DNA of 64,000 bases from Pyropia haitanensis. Lineage: Eukaryota; Rhodophyta; Bangiophyceae; Bangiales; Bangiaceae. The notes beneath the pieces are model-generated. The model was not told the origin of the DNA, searched no databases, and saw only the letters and a program-made list of their open reading frames with translations. The stretch is from NCBI GenBank assembly GCA_008729055.1, contig SDUX01000008.1, positions 806,001 to 870,000 on the forward strand, in the 5' to 3' direction. Position numbers and translations under genes: made by a program. This document shows, in pieces, positions 21,415-33,485 of this stretch (positions are counted from its first letter, which is position 1; each line of letters begins with the position of its first letter).

Positions 21415-23599
21415 CCCCGGGGGGGTGCACCGCGAGGACAGGCGGCCGGTGCGTCCGTAGGGAGGTGCAGGGGGGACGGCAGGAACGGGCGAGAGGGGAA
21501 TGGGGAGGTGGGCGTGACGATGACCGCACACAACGGCAGCACGTGGCCGCCAGCGGCGGGCGGGACACAGGTGCCGCCGGCGCAGGCAACCCACACGCTC
21601 GGGACTTCCAGCGCGCCGCTGCCTGCGTGCGGGCCCTTCGTGGCGGAGCACCCCCAGCTGGGCGCCCCCGTTGACCTCTCTCCCCGCCCTTGCGCCCTCG
21701 GGGCCCACGCGGTGCGTGCCGCCGCTCGTTCGTCCCCGCCCATCCCGCTCTGAGACAAGGGCGCGGTGGCGACGGCCAGCTTGGGCCCCCACCCCGCAGC
21801 CGCCTCTGCTCCCGTGGCCGCGGGGGGGGTGCGCGGCCTCGCGCGAGCGGCGAGATTTTCGTTGGAGAGAGGTGCCGTCCCCCGCACCTCACGGGCCTTG
21901 CGCGGGCCAATCACCTCAGCCCGGCGGTGAGACCTCGGTGGTAGTTGGCCAGTCTGGCGTGGTTGTAGGCTGCCATACCCGAGATCCCCTCGACAACAGA
22001 GCACGAGCGGTCTCCGTGATGCCGCAAGACATCCCGCCGTCTGTGCTTCCACAGACGCGACCGAGTTGTGCCTGCCGCTGTCGCGCGCCGCCGACGCCGC
22101 CGGCCCGTCGCGAAAGATATACCCGCGGCGCGCCGCGACGCGCCCGCCGGTCAGACACCCCCCCCCCCCCCCCCCGCGCCCTATTGGGCGTGTGCTCGTT
22201 GCGCGTCACCGCCGCCACGACCCCTTGCTCCCTGCTGGTGACCCCGTGGGACCGGCGCCCGAGGCCAAGTTCCTGACCGGCAGCTTGGCGGCAAGTGCAA
22301 TGTACTCGGACAAACGCCAGCGGAAGATCGCCCAAGCAACTCGGAACAGCGTCTCTGTCGATGTTGTGTTTGACGGTCCCCGCCCTGAGGATGCCTGTGC
22401 TCGGTCGGTTGCAACCGTGCAGTCGTATCCTTGCGCTGGTGAGCATCCGTGCCAAACGCCAGCCCGTCCATGCCGCCATCCGTCGCACCCAGCGTGCGTA
22501 CTGGTCATCGGTGACGTCGGTCAACGGCTGCGCGGGTTTCCCCCGCCCACGCGCGTCGAGAGGGGAAAGCGCAGCCGCAGTCAGCAGCCCATTGAACTGA
22601 GGTGGGAGCTGCCGCGTCCCAGCCGCCACCGAGGAGCAAAAGAGAGGGACGGAGGGCGGCAGCCAGCGGCGGTGGCCGAGGCGTCGGCGGCGGCGGCGGC
22701 AGCAGCGGCGGCGGCGGCGGCGGATGCGGTGCACGCCCACGCCGCAGCCAGCTTCCGGGCGGTGGCCGACGTGCGCCCGCTCGGGGCCCGCCCCCGCCGC
22801 CGCACCGCATCGACGCACGGGCGCCGCTGCTGCCGGCCGCGGCCGACCGTCCGAGCAACCGCGCCATCCGGCGGGGGCGGCCCGCCGGGGCGGTCCACCG
22901 CACGTCCCGCCGCGCGTCCAGCGCGGCCGGTGCGCCCGCGGCAGCGCGGCCAACCCCCGCGGGCGTCGGCTAGGCCGACGCGCGGCGGGCGTGGCCACCC
23001 AGCCGACCGCCGCGGCCCGCGCGGCGCCCGCCGCCGCGGCGGGGCAGCGGGTCGCGCGGCGGGCGCGCCCGCCCCGCCGCCGCCGCCGCCGTCGCTGCGG
23101 CCGGCGGCGCGCGCTCCCCCGCGGGCCGCGCGCGCGAGCGCGCGCCGCCCCGCCCGCGGCGGCACCGACGGCGGGCCCCCCCCTGGTGGGTGAAAAGCGC
23201 GGGCGGGGATTCCGCCCGCAACGGAACCACATTTCGGCGCCGCGTTTGCGGGCGGCCAAACCCGAGCGTGGCCGATCCACCGCCCCGCGACGGCGTGTCG
23301 CGCCGCGCGGCGGCGCGGACGCGTGTGCCCGGCGCTGTCGGCGCTGTCGAGGACGCTGCCGCCGCCATCGACCGCGACAGCCTCCACCCCGCCCCGCCAC
23401 CCGCAGCGGCCGCTGTCTCGCCGCCGCCGCTCCCCGCCGGCCGCCGTCGCCGTGCCGTCGTCGCTTGCGCACGTCCCCGCCCTCCCGCCGCCCCCCCTGC
23501 GCCGCCCACTTGCGCACGCTCGCGCCCTCGCGCGCGGCGGTCGCGGCGGCCACCCCCCCCCCCCCCTCGCCTCCCCCCCCCCGCGCGCGCGCCACGCCC
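21415..23599. other. Intergenic region, no gene recognised
   Basis: The interval 21950-22600 has a more balanced composition than its flanks, and its translations lack homopolymer runs, but no family is recognised in any frame. The rest is GCC/GGC-rich sequence with shadow frames. C runs at 22158-22177 and 23555-23582 mark the edges. Confidence 0.4.
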
Positions 23600-23874
23600 A
23601 TGGCGGCCGCGTTTGTGGCGGCGGCGGCGGCGGCGGCCGCGGCGGCGGCCGCCGCCGCCCCGACGCGGCGGGTCCGCCGCCCCCCCCACGCCCACCCCGC
23701 CGCCGCCGCCGCGGGCCGCCGCCGCCGTACCGGCGCGGCCGCGGCGGCGTGGGCGACCGGCGGCGGCGGCGGCGGCACGCCCCTCCCCCCCGCCCCCCGC
23801 GGTGCCCCGCGGCGGCACCCGCGGCGGGCCCCCCCCACCGCGGGGGCCACCCCCCGGCCACGCCGGCCACGCCA

Positions 23875-23914
<40 letters not shown>

Positions 23915-24968
23915 GGTCGGCCGCCACGCCGCGGCGGGTGCTGGTCTTTGGCGGCGCCACCGCCCTCGGCGCGCAGGCGGTCGCGCGGTTCGCCGCGGGC
24001 GGCTGGGACGTGGTGTCGCTCGACTTTTACGACAGCAGCGTCGAGTGCGGGTCGGGGGTGCCCCTCCACACGCTGCCGCCGGTTATCGGCCTCGCCGCCG
24101 CGGGCGGCGCGCCGGGGGGGGGCGCCGCCCCGGTGGTGGGGGGGGGGGGGGGGGGGGCGCCCCGCCCGCCCCGTCGGCCGCCGCGACGGCGACCGCGGCG
24201 TCGGCGTCGGCGGCGGCGGCGGCGGCGACAGCGGCGGCGGCTTCCGGCGGCGGCGGCGGCGGCGGCGGCGTCGGGGACCCGACGTCGTGCCGCATCCGCG
24301 ACGCGGGGGAGCCACTCGCGCTGGCCCTCCCCGTCGGCGCCCCCCCGCGGTCGCAGGTGCGCATCGCGACCGCGTCGCTGGCGGCGGCCGGCTACGGCGC
24401 CGCCGCGGCGGGCGGCCACCTCTTTGACGCCGTCCTCAACGCGACGACCGGCTTTGCGGTCGGCGGCATCCAGTCAGAGGACGTCTTTGAGTCGGTCGAC
24501 TTTATGGTCTCGTCCAGCCTGCACTCGTCGGTGGTGACGGCGCGGCTGGCGACGGCGTTTCTCCGGCCGGGGGGGATGCTCACGTTTACGGGCTCGGTCG
24601 CGGCGCTGTCGCCGCAGCCCAAGCTGCTGGCGTTTGCCGTTGGCCACGCGGCGGTGCACCAGCTGGTGCGGTCGCTCGCCGCGGCGGTCGGGGTGGACCT
24701 GCCCGACGGCGTCACCGTCGTTGGCGTCGTGCCCGAGGTGCTCGACACGGCCATGCACCGGCAGCTGAACCGCGGGCGGGCAGACGACAACTGGACGTCG
24801 TGCGACGTGGTCGCGGAGAAGCTCTTTGCGTGGGCCGAGGGGGGGGGGGGGCGCCCGCCAAACGGCGCGCTCGTCAGCGTCACGTCCACCATGGTCGCCG
24901 ACGGGCAGCAGGAGCACGCCTTTCGGCTGATCAACACGCCCAGCTACGTGCAGACGGCCGAGTATTGA
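23600..24968 (+). CDS. Dihydropteridine-reductase-like SDR protein (frames broken at homopolymers)
   Basis: The protein resembles quinonoid dihydropteridine reductase, which regenerates tetrahydrobiopterin. The Rossmann start RRVLVFGGATALGAQAVARF (about 23929-23988) is in one frame. The C-terminal two thirds (about 24290-24968) is in another: FDAVLNATTGFAVGG, LATAFLRPGGMLTFTGSVAAL, AVHQLVRSLA, VVPEVLDTAMHRQ and a ..TAEY end. The shift lies in or near the G run at 24140-24158. The likely ATG (23600, MAAAFVAAAAA, a transit-like Ala/Arg leader) is in the third frame, with C and G runs between. The position of the reductase YxxxK pair reads FAVGH: Tyr is replaced by Phe and Lys by His. The protein may therefore lack normal reductase activity. 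Either sequencing errors in homopolymers or a decaying gene would explain the frames. Confidence 0.65.
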
Positions 24969-25541
24969 GGCGGGGTCTGCGCGTGGGCGGACGACGAGGG
25001 GGAGGGGGGGGGTGGCGGCGGCCGGGAGGGCCGTGGACTGGCTGGCGGGCACGTAGGGGTCGTTTGAGGAAAGAGAGGGGCGGGTGGGAGGGGCGGGGGT
25101 GGGGGTGGGGTAAGGGGCTTGGCTGCTGTCGACGCCAACCACGCTTGTTTTTCTTCATTGACCACGTGGTGATCCCACGGCTGTTGTACGTACCGTACCC
25201 CGTCTTGCTCGTTGGTGTGACCCCACTGTGGGGGGAACGGCCACGCACAAACAAACAAAAAAAAAGAACCACACGGGCGGCCGCCCCCGGCCACGGCAAC
25301 GACCGCGCCCCGCGTCCCGCCCACCCCGCCTTCTACGCCCGTCACGAGTGCCTCCGTGGCGCAGACACAACAGTGCCCACCGAGGCCGCCCCAGTGGCCG
25401 CGCCCACCGCCACCGCCCAGCCGCTTGACATGCCAAGGGGTGCACCGCCTACGCTCCTGTCACCGACGTCCCTCCCCCCCCCCCCCCCCCCCCTCCCTTC
25501 ACCCAGATGGCCCCTACAGTCCCTCCCCCCCTCCCCCGTCC
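24969..25541. other. Convergent intergenic region
   Basis: This is the shared 3' flank of the reductase-like gene (+) and the signal peptidase gene (-). It contains an A-rich patch (aaacaaacaaaaaaaaagaacc at about 25249-25270) and a C run at 25477-25492. No gene is seen. Confidence 0.45.
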
Positions 25542-26310
25542 TCACAGCGCCCCAAACACGCTCAGCGGCCAGTACCGCCACACCGCCCGGCCAATGATGT
25601 GGTCCACCGGCAGCGCCCCCCACACGTGGCTATCATAGCTGTTGTTGCGGTTGTCACCAAGCACCACCACCCCGTCTGGCGGCACCACAAACGGCCCCCA
25701 CTCATAGTCGGCCGACACGCCCGCGCCGACGCCCACCTGCTCCTCCCCATTGACGGTCACCACCCCCCCCCGGACGTCGACGGTATCCCCGGCAACGCCC
25801 ACCACCCGCTTGATAAACGCGTCGCCGCGGGCGTAGCCCGCGTCGACGAGCACGTCGGGCGGCGAAAAGACCACCACCTCCCCGCGCCGCGGCGGGCGCG
25901 CCCACTTGGACACCTTCTCCACGAGCAGCTGGTCGCCAACGTCGAGCGTCGGCGCCATGGACAGCGACGGGATGTAGCGGGGCTCGACGACCGCCCAGCG
26001 GACGGCGAGCGCAAAGGCAAACGACGCGGCAAAGGTGCGCGCGTCCTCGTAGCGGGGGGAGGTGGACAGGTCCGCCAGGAGCGCCGCCCAGCGGTTGGCG
26101 GGGGGCGCCGCGGGCGGCGCACCCGCCGTCGGCGTCAACGACGACGACGGCGGGGGGGGGGGGGGGCGGGGGGGGCGGGGGGGCCGCCGCCGCCGCCGTC
26201 GGCGGCGGCGGCGGCGGGAACAGGTCCACCCGCGCGCCGCGGCCCGACGCGACGCCCGACGCGGGCGGGGAGGACCCCCCCCCCCGCTCCCCCCCCCTCC
26301 CCCACCGCCG

Positions 26311-26341
<31 letters not shown>

Positions 26342-26595
26342 CGTCGCCGCCGCCGCCGCCACTCCCCCCGCCGCCGGCGGCGGCACCCCCCCCGCCGCCG
26401 CCGCTGCCCACCGCCTCGGCGCCGCCAACGCTGCCGGGCGCGGCCGCGCCGCCGCCGCCGCCGCCGCCACCGCCACCGCCGCCGTCCGCCCGCGGCGCGT
26501 CCTCCCCAACGCGCCGGTGGGCGGCGAGCGCGACCGGCGCGGCCGCCGCCGCGGCGCGCCGCAGGGGCGTGCGTCTTTGGGGGCGCGCCACCCGC

Positions 26596-26629
<34 letters not shown>

Positions 26630-26783
26630 TGCCGTTGCCGCCGCCGCCGCCGCCGCCGCTGCCGCCGCTGCCGCTGCCGCTGCCGCACGGGCGGCGGGCG
26701 GGGAGGCCGCCGCAGAGGCGGTGCGGGTGGCGGGGGGAGGGGGCGACGCCGCCCCAGGCGGCGGGCACAAAGGCGGGGTCCAT
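25542..26783 (-). CDS. Plastid (thylakoidal) type I signal peptidase
   Basis: This is a membrane-bound Ser/Lys protease that removes thylakoid-transfer and envelope signal peptides. Of 413 residues, the last 210 or so are a standard S26 signal peptidase. A membrane anchor (ASFAFALAVRWAVVEPRYI) leads into box B, PSLSMAPTL, with the nucleophile Ser about residue 275. Box D, DAFIKRVVGVAGD, carries the general-base Lys at about 325. Box E is VLGDNRNNSYDSHVWG, and the protein ends IIGRAVWRYWPLSVFGAL. This matches the Plsp1 type of plants and algae. The N-terminal half is Gly/Ala/Pro homopolymer with Arg, presumably a transit peptide plus a disordered spacer. I chose the ATG at 26783 (MDPAFVPAAWGG); another in-frame ATG exists at 27179. 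All catalytic boxes are intact in one frame. Confidence 0.88.
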
Positions 26784-29700
26784 GCCGGCCGCGACGGACG
26801 CGGGTGAAAACGACGCGTCAACCGACGGGGAGGGAGGGGAGGAGGAGGCGACGCAGAGACGCCGGTGCGGCAAGTGGCACACGCGGGAGGGAGGGCGGGG
26901 TGAGGAACGGGAGGGGAAAGGGGGGAAGGGCGGGGTGAGGGACGGGAGGGGAAAGGGGGGAAGGGCGGGGCAAAGGGGGGGGGGGGGGGGGGGGGGGGGA
27001 GGAAGCGGGAGGGACAAGAGCGGGGCAGACAGATGAGAGGCGGGAGCCGACGCGGACGCCGGTCGCGGCCAGGCGGGCGCCGCCGACGCGGCGGCGGCGG
27101 CGGCGGTCGACGGCGGCTGCGCGACGGCGGCCGGGCGCACGCCCCGCCGGCCGGCCAGGCGCGCGCGGGCGGGAGGCACCGCAACGGCCGCGGCGGGTGC
27201 CGCGCGCCAGCGCGGGGCGGGGGGGGAGCTGCAGCCGGGCGCGCATCCACGTGCAGCTGGCGGCGACGGCGGCGCGGGAGCGCGCTGCGTCGGCGCGGCG
27301 AACGGAAGTGGAAACAGGTGACCCTGCAGGAGATCATCGCTTGTCGCGGGGGGGGCTTCTGTTTTTGTTCTGTCCTTTTACTTTACCGACTGCGACGAGA
27401 CTTGGAGACCCAGATCCATCTCAGTACCGTGTATTGTGTAGTCCGTAAACAGTAACCGTGTCGCAACCTTGAACGTGAAGGCACACTTTGGTGCGAAGTT
27501 CTGGGTCGGGGCGGCACGTGGCATACGTGTCACGTCACGTACGAAAACCATGTCGAGAAGTTACTTTCCGACGTTCTCTGGTGAGCTTGAGTTTTTCAAG
27601 ACTGAGGTTGCCCACTCGGAACAGACTTTCAACAAAGTGTCAGACCACGCTCCCCTTTTGGGCCAGTGTCGCCGTTTGGGACGTGTCCGCGGCAGCGGCG
27701 CGAGGTGGCGAGTCTCATGGCGTTCGGTGGCGGGAGTGGCGCCGCCACTGCCGCCCCAAGACACCCTGCGCGTACTGGCGGGGGACGCGCGTCGCGGAGG
27801 GTACCGCCGTCGAACCGCGCGGCGGTGCGCGGCGCGCTTCGCTGATGGGTGTCTTTGTTGGGTGCCGTCTCCCCCGCCGGGTCTGCTCGACGACCGGGCA
27901 GCAGCCCCGCTGGCGTCCCAGCCATCCCGACCCCCTCTGGCGCAGAGTCCCGCGGCCGCTCGGCCGGCGCGGCGTCCTCGGGGAGCAGGAAGGTGGGACG
28001 CGGCGAGGCCGGCACCCCCTCACAAACAATCCCACACGAGCGCGTTTATCGCTCAGTCAGGTGGGCATCAGGGCCCCTTCTGTCCCGTGCGGAGCGTCCC
28101 GAGGGTGGCGGTAGGGGGTCCTGCCCCGCTGCTGCTGGCAACACTAGCAAGCGGGAGCACGTCTGGCACCAGAGCGCTTCCATGACGAGGTCAACCAGAC
28201 CAGAAGGGCTACTCGCGGGGCCTGGCGGCACCGCCACCGCCACTGTTGATCGTGTGCAATTCAGTTTTTATGTTCACTTCGCTTGTACTTTTCTGTTGGT
28301 GGCTGTTGACGGCGAAAAGGTGGACCACCCGAGGGGGGGGCCACCGTTGGCCAGCCGACGCGATGATTTTCGGAGAGCGCAGCGACCCCCGAGCTGAGGG
28401 CCTCCCGCCCACGGGGGATGCTCGGCGGCACTCCGCATCCGTGGTCGAGTGTTCATTGGGCCACTGCCCGAAACCCCCGCAGAGCGAACTGTAAGTAGCT
28501 CACCTCACACCAGCTCCTCGCATGTGCCAAGACTGTGTCATGCGCGTGGTCCGTATACCCCCTGCCTGCGCGCTCTCGGGAGCTCGCGCGCCGCCGCCGC
28601 GCCTCTCCCCACCCGATACGTCTCGTGACCGCTGCGGCCATTCGTCCGGGGGGGGCTCCGTCCCTCCCACCCACCGTGAACAAGCTCGTCGCGCCCATGG
28701 AATGAGTGGCCGAGCGCCCTGTCATCCGCGGTTCCCGCCCTCTACAGGACGGCTTCTCCCGAAACTCGAGAGGTCGGCCTCGGCCGTTCCTGATCAATGA
28801 CCCCCGGTGCGTGCGCGGCGGCAACCGGGCGCCCGGCCCGAGCGGCTGAGGGGGGGGCGGCGACCGCCCTTCGCGGTTGTTTTTCTCGTTTGTTGTCGGA
28901 GGTGCCGACTGGTCCACGACCGGCGCAACGTTGCAGCGGCCGCCACCCGCCGTGTTGTTGGTGCTGGCCGAGCTGGGGGGGGGCGTGTTCCTACAGAAAG
29001 GCGGCGAAAGCAAGAGGGGCAGCGGGAGAGCGCTCTGCGCCGCGCACCCTCAGGTCCCCCGTCCCCCAAGGACGTCCTCCACCGATCGACCCCCACGCGT
29101 CCGTCCCTTGAGGTGGACACCCGCCCGCGGCCCATCATGGAGCGAGACTCCACAGTGGGGGGTGCTGTGGCGGCTTCGTTGTGACGCTGGCACCGCCATC
29201 CACGCCCGCCCGTCCCTGCTTGCTCTCTGCAGCGGACCCCTTTCCCGATGTTTGGGGACACTGGCCGCTACGTAGACCGGAGATGCCACCGCGCCGGCCT
29301 GGCAACGCCCGGCCGTCACAACGTAGGGCGCCCGCGGCGGCACTCGGCTGGCAGCCGCCACCGCCGCCCTCCCGCCCACCTTCCGACCCCACCCGCCAGG
29401 CGGACAAGGGGCGGCGCCCGGCCACCGCTGCGTCTGTCCGTTCACCCACACCCCCACCCCCCCTCCACCAGCAACAGACGACCGTCTGCCGCCTGACGCG
29501 GCGGCGGCGGCGCCCCACCGGCGATGCCGCCCGCCTGGCCGCGCTCCCGTCACCCCCCCCCCCCGCTGCGCAGCACCGCCCGCCACAGCAACGGTGGGGC
29601 CCCGTACGGTCGGCCGCCTGCTGCCGCTGCGCGGCGTCTGTGTCGCGGGGGACGGGAGAGAAACGCCGGGCGGGGGTGGGGCTGCGCGTCGAGCGGGCGC

Positions 29701-29983
29701 CCCGCGACGGATTATACAGGCGCCACCATCTTTCGTTCACAGTCGCAGTGTTGTGCGTACACCGCAGCTTCCGCCGCGCCAGTGCTCCTCCCCATTGGCA
29801 CACATCTCACCCACGCGGGTTCATCGAACGTCAGTCCCACGCCTCGCACGCCGCTCCCGAGCGCTGCTCGGTCGTCTCCACGACCGACGGCGGGCGCCTC
29901 CTCTGCTGGCGGCGTTCATCGTTCGCCTTTTCCCCGCTTCCGATATCCACCCGTCCCATCCCGGCCACCGCTGCCACCCAACG
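26784..29983. other. Intergenic region, no gene recognised
   Basis: The part adjoining the signal peptidase is G-rich (run at 26977-26999) and contains two near-identical 33-base units, ggggaagggcggg(g)tgaggga.., at about 26900-26970. From about 27320 to 28500 the composition is less extreme and frames are longer, but no domain, signal peptide or splice pattern was recognised. The last few hundred bases should contain the promoter of the LPMO-like gene. Confidence 0.4.
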
Positions 29984-31315
29984 ATGGCGCGCCTCGGCCG
30001 TCGGTTGCGCGCTACCATCGCGCTGGTGGTCGCCGCCGCAGCGGTGGCGGTGGGCTCCCCCCCTGGCGGCGGTGGCGGCGGCGTCGCGGCGCACTCGTCG
30101 ACACTCCGGCCGCTGGAGAGCACCTGGTCCAACGCGTGCCGCGTCGGCGGCATCAATGGCGCGTGGAAGAACTGCCCGGGGCCGTGCCCGCGTGACCCGG
30201 ACCGCAAGTCGTACCGGGTGGAAGAGTTCCGGCGGGGGCAGTGGTTCCCGCTCATTTACTACAAGAACAACCACTCGGGTATGTTGGGAGGGGGGGCAAA
30301 GGGACGGCGGTGGCGTGGGTGCGGTTGTTGCCCTTTTCTTCGATGCATGAGGGGGGGGGGGTGGGCGGCACTGAGACGGCCATCGTAACGGACCCGGTTC
30401 GCTTTGCGTGTCGACGGTGGCTGACGCGTGTCCGCGATTTGACGTCTGTTCTCCCTTTCTTCTCGACGTGATTCTATTGCTGCCGGCCCCGGCTGCTTGG
30501 CCTCGCCCCGTTTGTTGTGTGCGTCCACCGCCTCCGCGCCTCCCACGGTTTAAAATCTGGACTTGCGTTCCCCTACGCGTAGGCGGCTTCCTGCGGCTGA
30601 CGCTAGTGCCCCTCCACCACCGCTTCAACGCGTGGGTGCACAAGCGCAACGCGTTCCGGTGGTCGTGCTGGGACCACGGCATCGTCAACTGCCCGCAGCG
30701 CAACTCGCACGAGTGCGGGACGGACAACCAGGGCAAACGCTACCAGCAGTGGGTGGAGATCCCAAAGGTCTTTCCCGACGGGTACGTGTGGCGCGGCAGC
30801 GTCATATGCTGGTGCCTACGTCTACTTTTTTCTTTTCTGGGTGCGAGGGGGGTGTCCATGCCTGTTCCAGTGGTGCGAGAGGGTCAGCGGGTCACACTAT
30901 GTTGGGTACTGACGTACGTCCGCGGGCTTGCGCCGTCCGTGTCCGACCTGCTCTCTCCCACTCGTCGGTTCACTTTCATTTCCTTCTGCCTCCTCCTGCC
31001 CGTTACACTCTCCTCCCTGTTTTTTATCGTCCCACTGTTCCCAGGGAGTACTATCTCGGCTACTCGTGGATGGGCGGGAGCTTCCATCAAGGCGACTACT
31101 ACTCGTGCGCCAAGATCCGCATCCGCGGCGGCCCGATCCAAAACTCATGGAAACCAATCTACGTCAACAACAAAAACGGCAAGTGCGACTCGGCGGCGGG
31201 CGACCTCGGCCAGTGCCGCACCGAGCCGTGCTCCCGCTCCAGCCGGTGGATCCGGCCAGACGCGTGGAACGGGCGGACGCCGGCGCCGCTCAACCGCTGG
31301 CAGGTGAATAAGTAA
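29984..31315 (+). CDS. Secreted lytic polysaccharide monooxygenase-like protein (three exons)
   Basis: LPMOs are secreted copper enzymes that oxidatively cleave polysaccharides. The exons are 29984-30278, 30583-30781 and 31045-31315; the introns are GT-AG (gtatgttg, gtacgtgt donors). The product is 254 residues. A signal peptide (MARLGRRLRATIALVVAAAA..) ends at VAA, so cleavage would expose His37 as the new N-terminus. The second brace His fits His97 in YYKNNHSGGFLRLTLVP (HxGG, as in AA11/AA15-type enzymes). IPKVFPDGEYYLGYSWMGG and DYYSCAKIRIRGG resemble the conserved C-terminal strand of these families, with a Tyr placed to be the axial ligand. Ten cysteines remain after the signal peptide. 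The family is assigned by motif order only, and the substrate is unknown. It lies just upstream of the expansin-like gene on the same strand. Confidence 0.6.
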
Positions 31316-32706
31316 GGCGTGGGGGGAGGGGGTTGCGGTCGTCAGCGGTGGACGGAGGGAAGCACTGCGGAGTGATCCGTCCTGTTCTGATGGCTATGTT
31401 CCGCAATATTTTTGTTGTCCTCGTACGATGTATCGCTTTCCAGGTGTTCTGGCGACAGCGTTGCTGGGGGGGTGCAGATGTTGCAGGAACGTGTGCCGAC
31501 AACAGGGGTGCCGACGTGCTAGAAGGAGGTGCACATCCCGCGTGTACTGGTGCTCCTCCCACGCCAGCGCTGGACATCGAAAGGACCTTCGTGGACGCAG
31601 ACATAGCGCGTGCGGGTGGTTCGTTCCTCCGAGCGGTCACCAGATGGATTGTCGATTTTATTTGATCCGAATAAGAAATTACTTTATTCTTGTCAGCAAG
31701 TGCTACGTTTTCCGTAGCATATTTACATGTCCTCCGTACTTACAAACCGGTTCATCTTCGTAGAGAAGGCGCAAAATTGGACTTCGCGATAATCGGCCAT
31801 GACCTATTGGCCACCCGTGAGCCGCACGACAGATGACCCGCCCGGTGAAGCGGACCAAGGCGCTGCCGCCTGCGTGGCGACGAGGGTCTCTCTCGTCACC
31901 TCGTCACGTCGCCCTCGCACTTCACTCCCCCGTCTCCCTCAGCCGTCCGCGTCCTCTTTTTCCATGTGCTTGAGCCGCACCGCCGCGGCGCGAGGCCGCC
32001 ACCCGTCCATTCCTCATCTCTCCTCCCCCCCTGCCCTTCCTGTGGCCGGTGTGGCGCGGCGCCTTGCCCATGGGAGCAACTGGTGGCACTGGCGGCGGTG
32101 ACAACGGCAGCGGCGGGCTCGGCAGCGGCGGGCTCGGCAGCGGCGGCGGACCCAGTGGCGGCGGCGTCGGACCCAGTTGCGGCGGCGGCGCGACATCCCC
32201 GGTGGCGGCGCCCCCTCGTCCCCCTGTCGCCCCCCGCGGCTCGTGCGCAGCGGGAGTCATGGTATTGGGGTACGCATGGTATGCCTCCCCCCGCCCCCCC
32301 CCCCGCCGCCGCGCGCCGTTCCATGTGTCGACCGCAGCGGCGGGTGCCCGCCCCGCAGGCGCTGGCCTTGGCTCGTGCGCCGCGGGCGTCACGGTAGTGG
32401 GGGGCTTGCGGTGCGGCATGTGTGGCGATGCCGCCGCCGGGATGGCCGCTGCTGGTGCCGTGCGTCGAACCGCAGCGGTTGGTGTGGGCGGATAAAAAGC
32501 GACCGGCAGTGGTCGTTACCGGCGGCACCGGCCGGGGGGGGTAGTGTTGCTGGCGTGCGGACGCCCTCGTCCGCTCCCCTGCACCCTCCCAGCGGACTGC
32601 CTTTCCCACTCGCTTGCTGAGGTGCTTGGCGGCCTCTCTTCCGCTCTTTGCTCCGCCGCCCTCTATACCACCAGCCTTCCTGGTTACATCTTCCTTTGTC
32701 GACGCG
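31316..32706. other. Intergenic region between the two wall-protein genes
   Basis: It contains an AT-rich island at about 31660-31800, the least GC-rich sequence nearby, which probably holds transcription end or promoter elements. A decamer-like repeat (gcagcggcgggctcg) occurs at about 32108-32140. No convincing gene is seen. Confidence 0.4.
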
Positions 32707-33410
32707 ATGGGCGCCCCGTCCACCCGCCGAGCGTCGGCGCTGCTGGCTGCCACCGCCGCCGCGGCGGCGGCGGCAGCGGCGGTGGCGGCGGTCGCCACCC
32801 CCGCCGTGGCGATCGCGCCGTCTGGCTCTGGCGACGCGACCTACTATGGGGGCACCACGTCTGGCCACTGCTCCCTCTCCCCTGTGCCCGCCCAGTACGC
32901 CAACCGCACGCCCGTGGCCGTCGGCCCCGCCTCGTACGCGCGCTCTGCCGGCTGTGGCGCCTGCCTGGCCGCCACCTCCACCGGCACTGGCGCCGGCGCG
33001 GACCCCCCCCCGGCCGTCTTTGACGCGTACGTGGCGGACGAGTGCCCCGAGTGCGCGGCGGGGGACCTCGACCTGGGCATTGTTGGCGACGGCCGCTGGG
33101 ACGTGGCGTGGCGGGTCGTCGACTGCCCGGTCGTCCCCGGCGGGCCGGAACTCGTGTTCCAGGGCAGCAACCCGTGGTACGTCAAGGTGCAGGTGCGCAA
33201 CGTGGCGCGTCCGGTGGTGGGCGTGACGGTGGGGGGGGTGGCCGCGGCGCGGGTGGCGGACAATTTTTGGGTGGCGCGGTCGACGTTTGACGCTGCCGCG
33301 GTGCGGGTGGTGGTGGACCTCGGGGGGGGGGGGGGGAGGCTGGACGTGGGCACTGTCCCGATTCGGAATGGCGAGGTGCTCCGGGGGGTAGGGGGGGGGT
33401 GGGGGGGGGC

Positions 33411-33485
<75 letters not shown>

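Noticed and set aside
22295..22600. Peptide RILALVSIRAKRQPVHAA suggested a Copia-type reverse transcriptase remnant
   Set aside because: Only a loose resemblance over a few residues; no other retroelement motif or long terminal repeat nearby.
22602..22973. Frame starting GAAASQ that resembled an N-myristoylated protein
   Set aside because: The start codon is GTG, not ATG, and the rest is Gly/Arg/Pro composition sequence.
31428..31763. Cysteine-rich frame on the plus strand (CRCCRNVCRQQGC)
   Set aside because: No signal peptide of usual form, spacing differs from the eight-cysteine family, and a longer overlapping frame is equally open.
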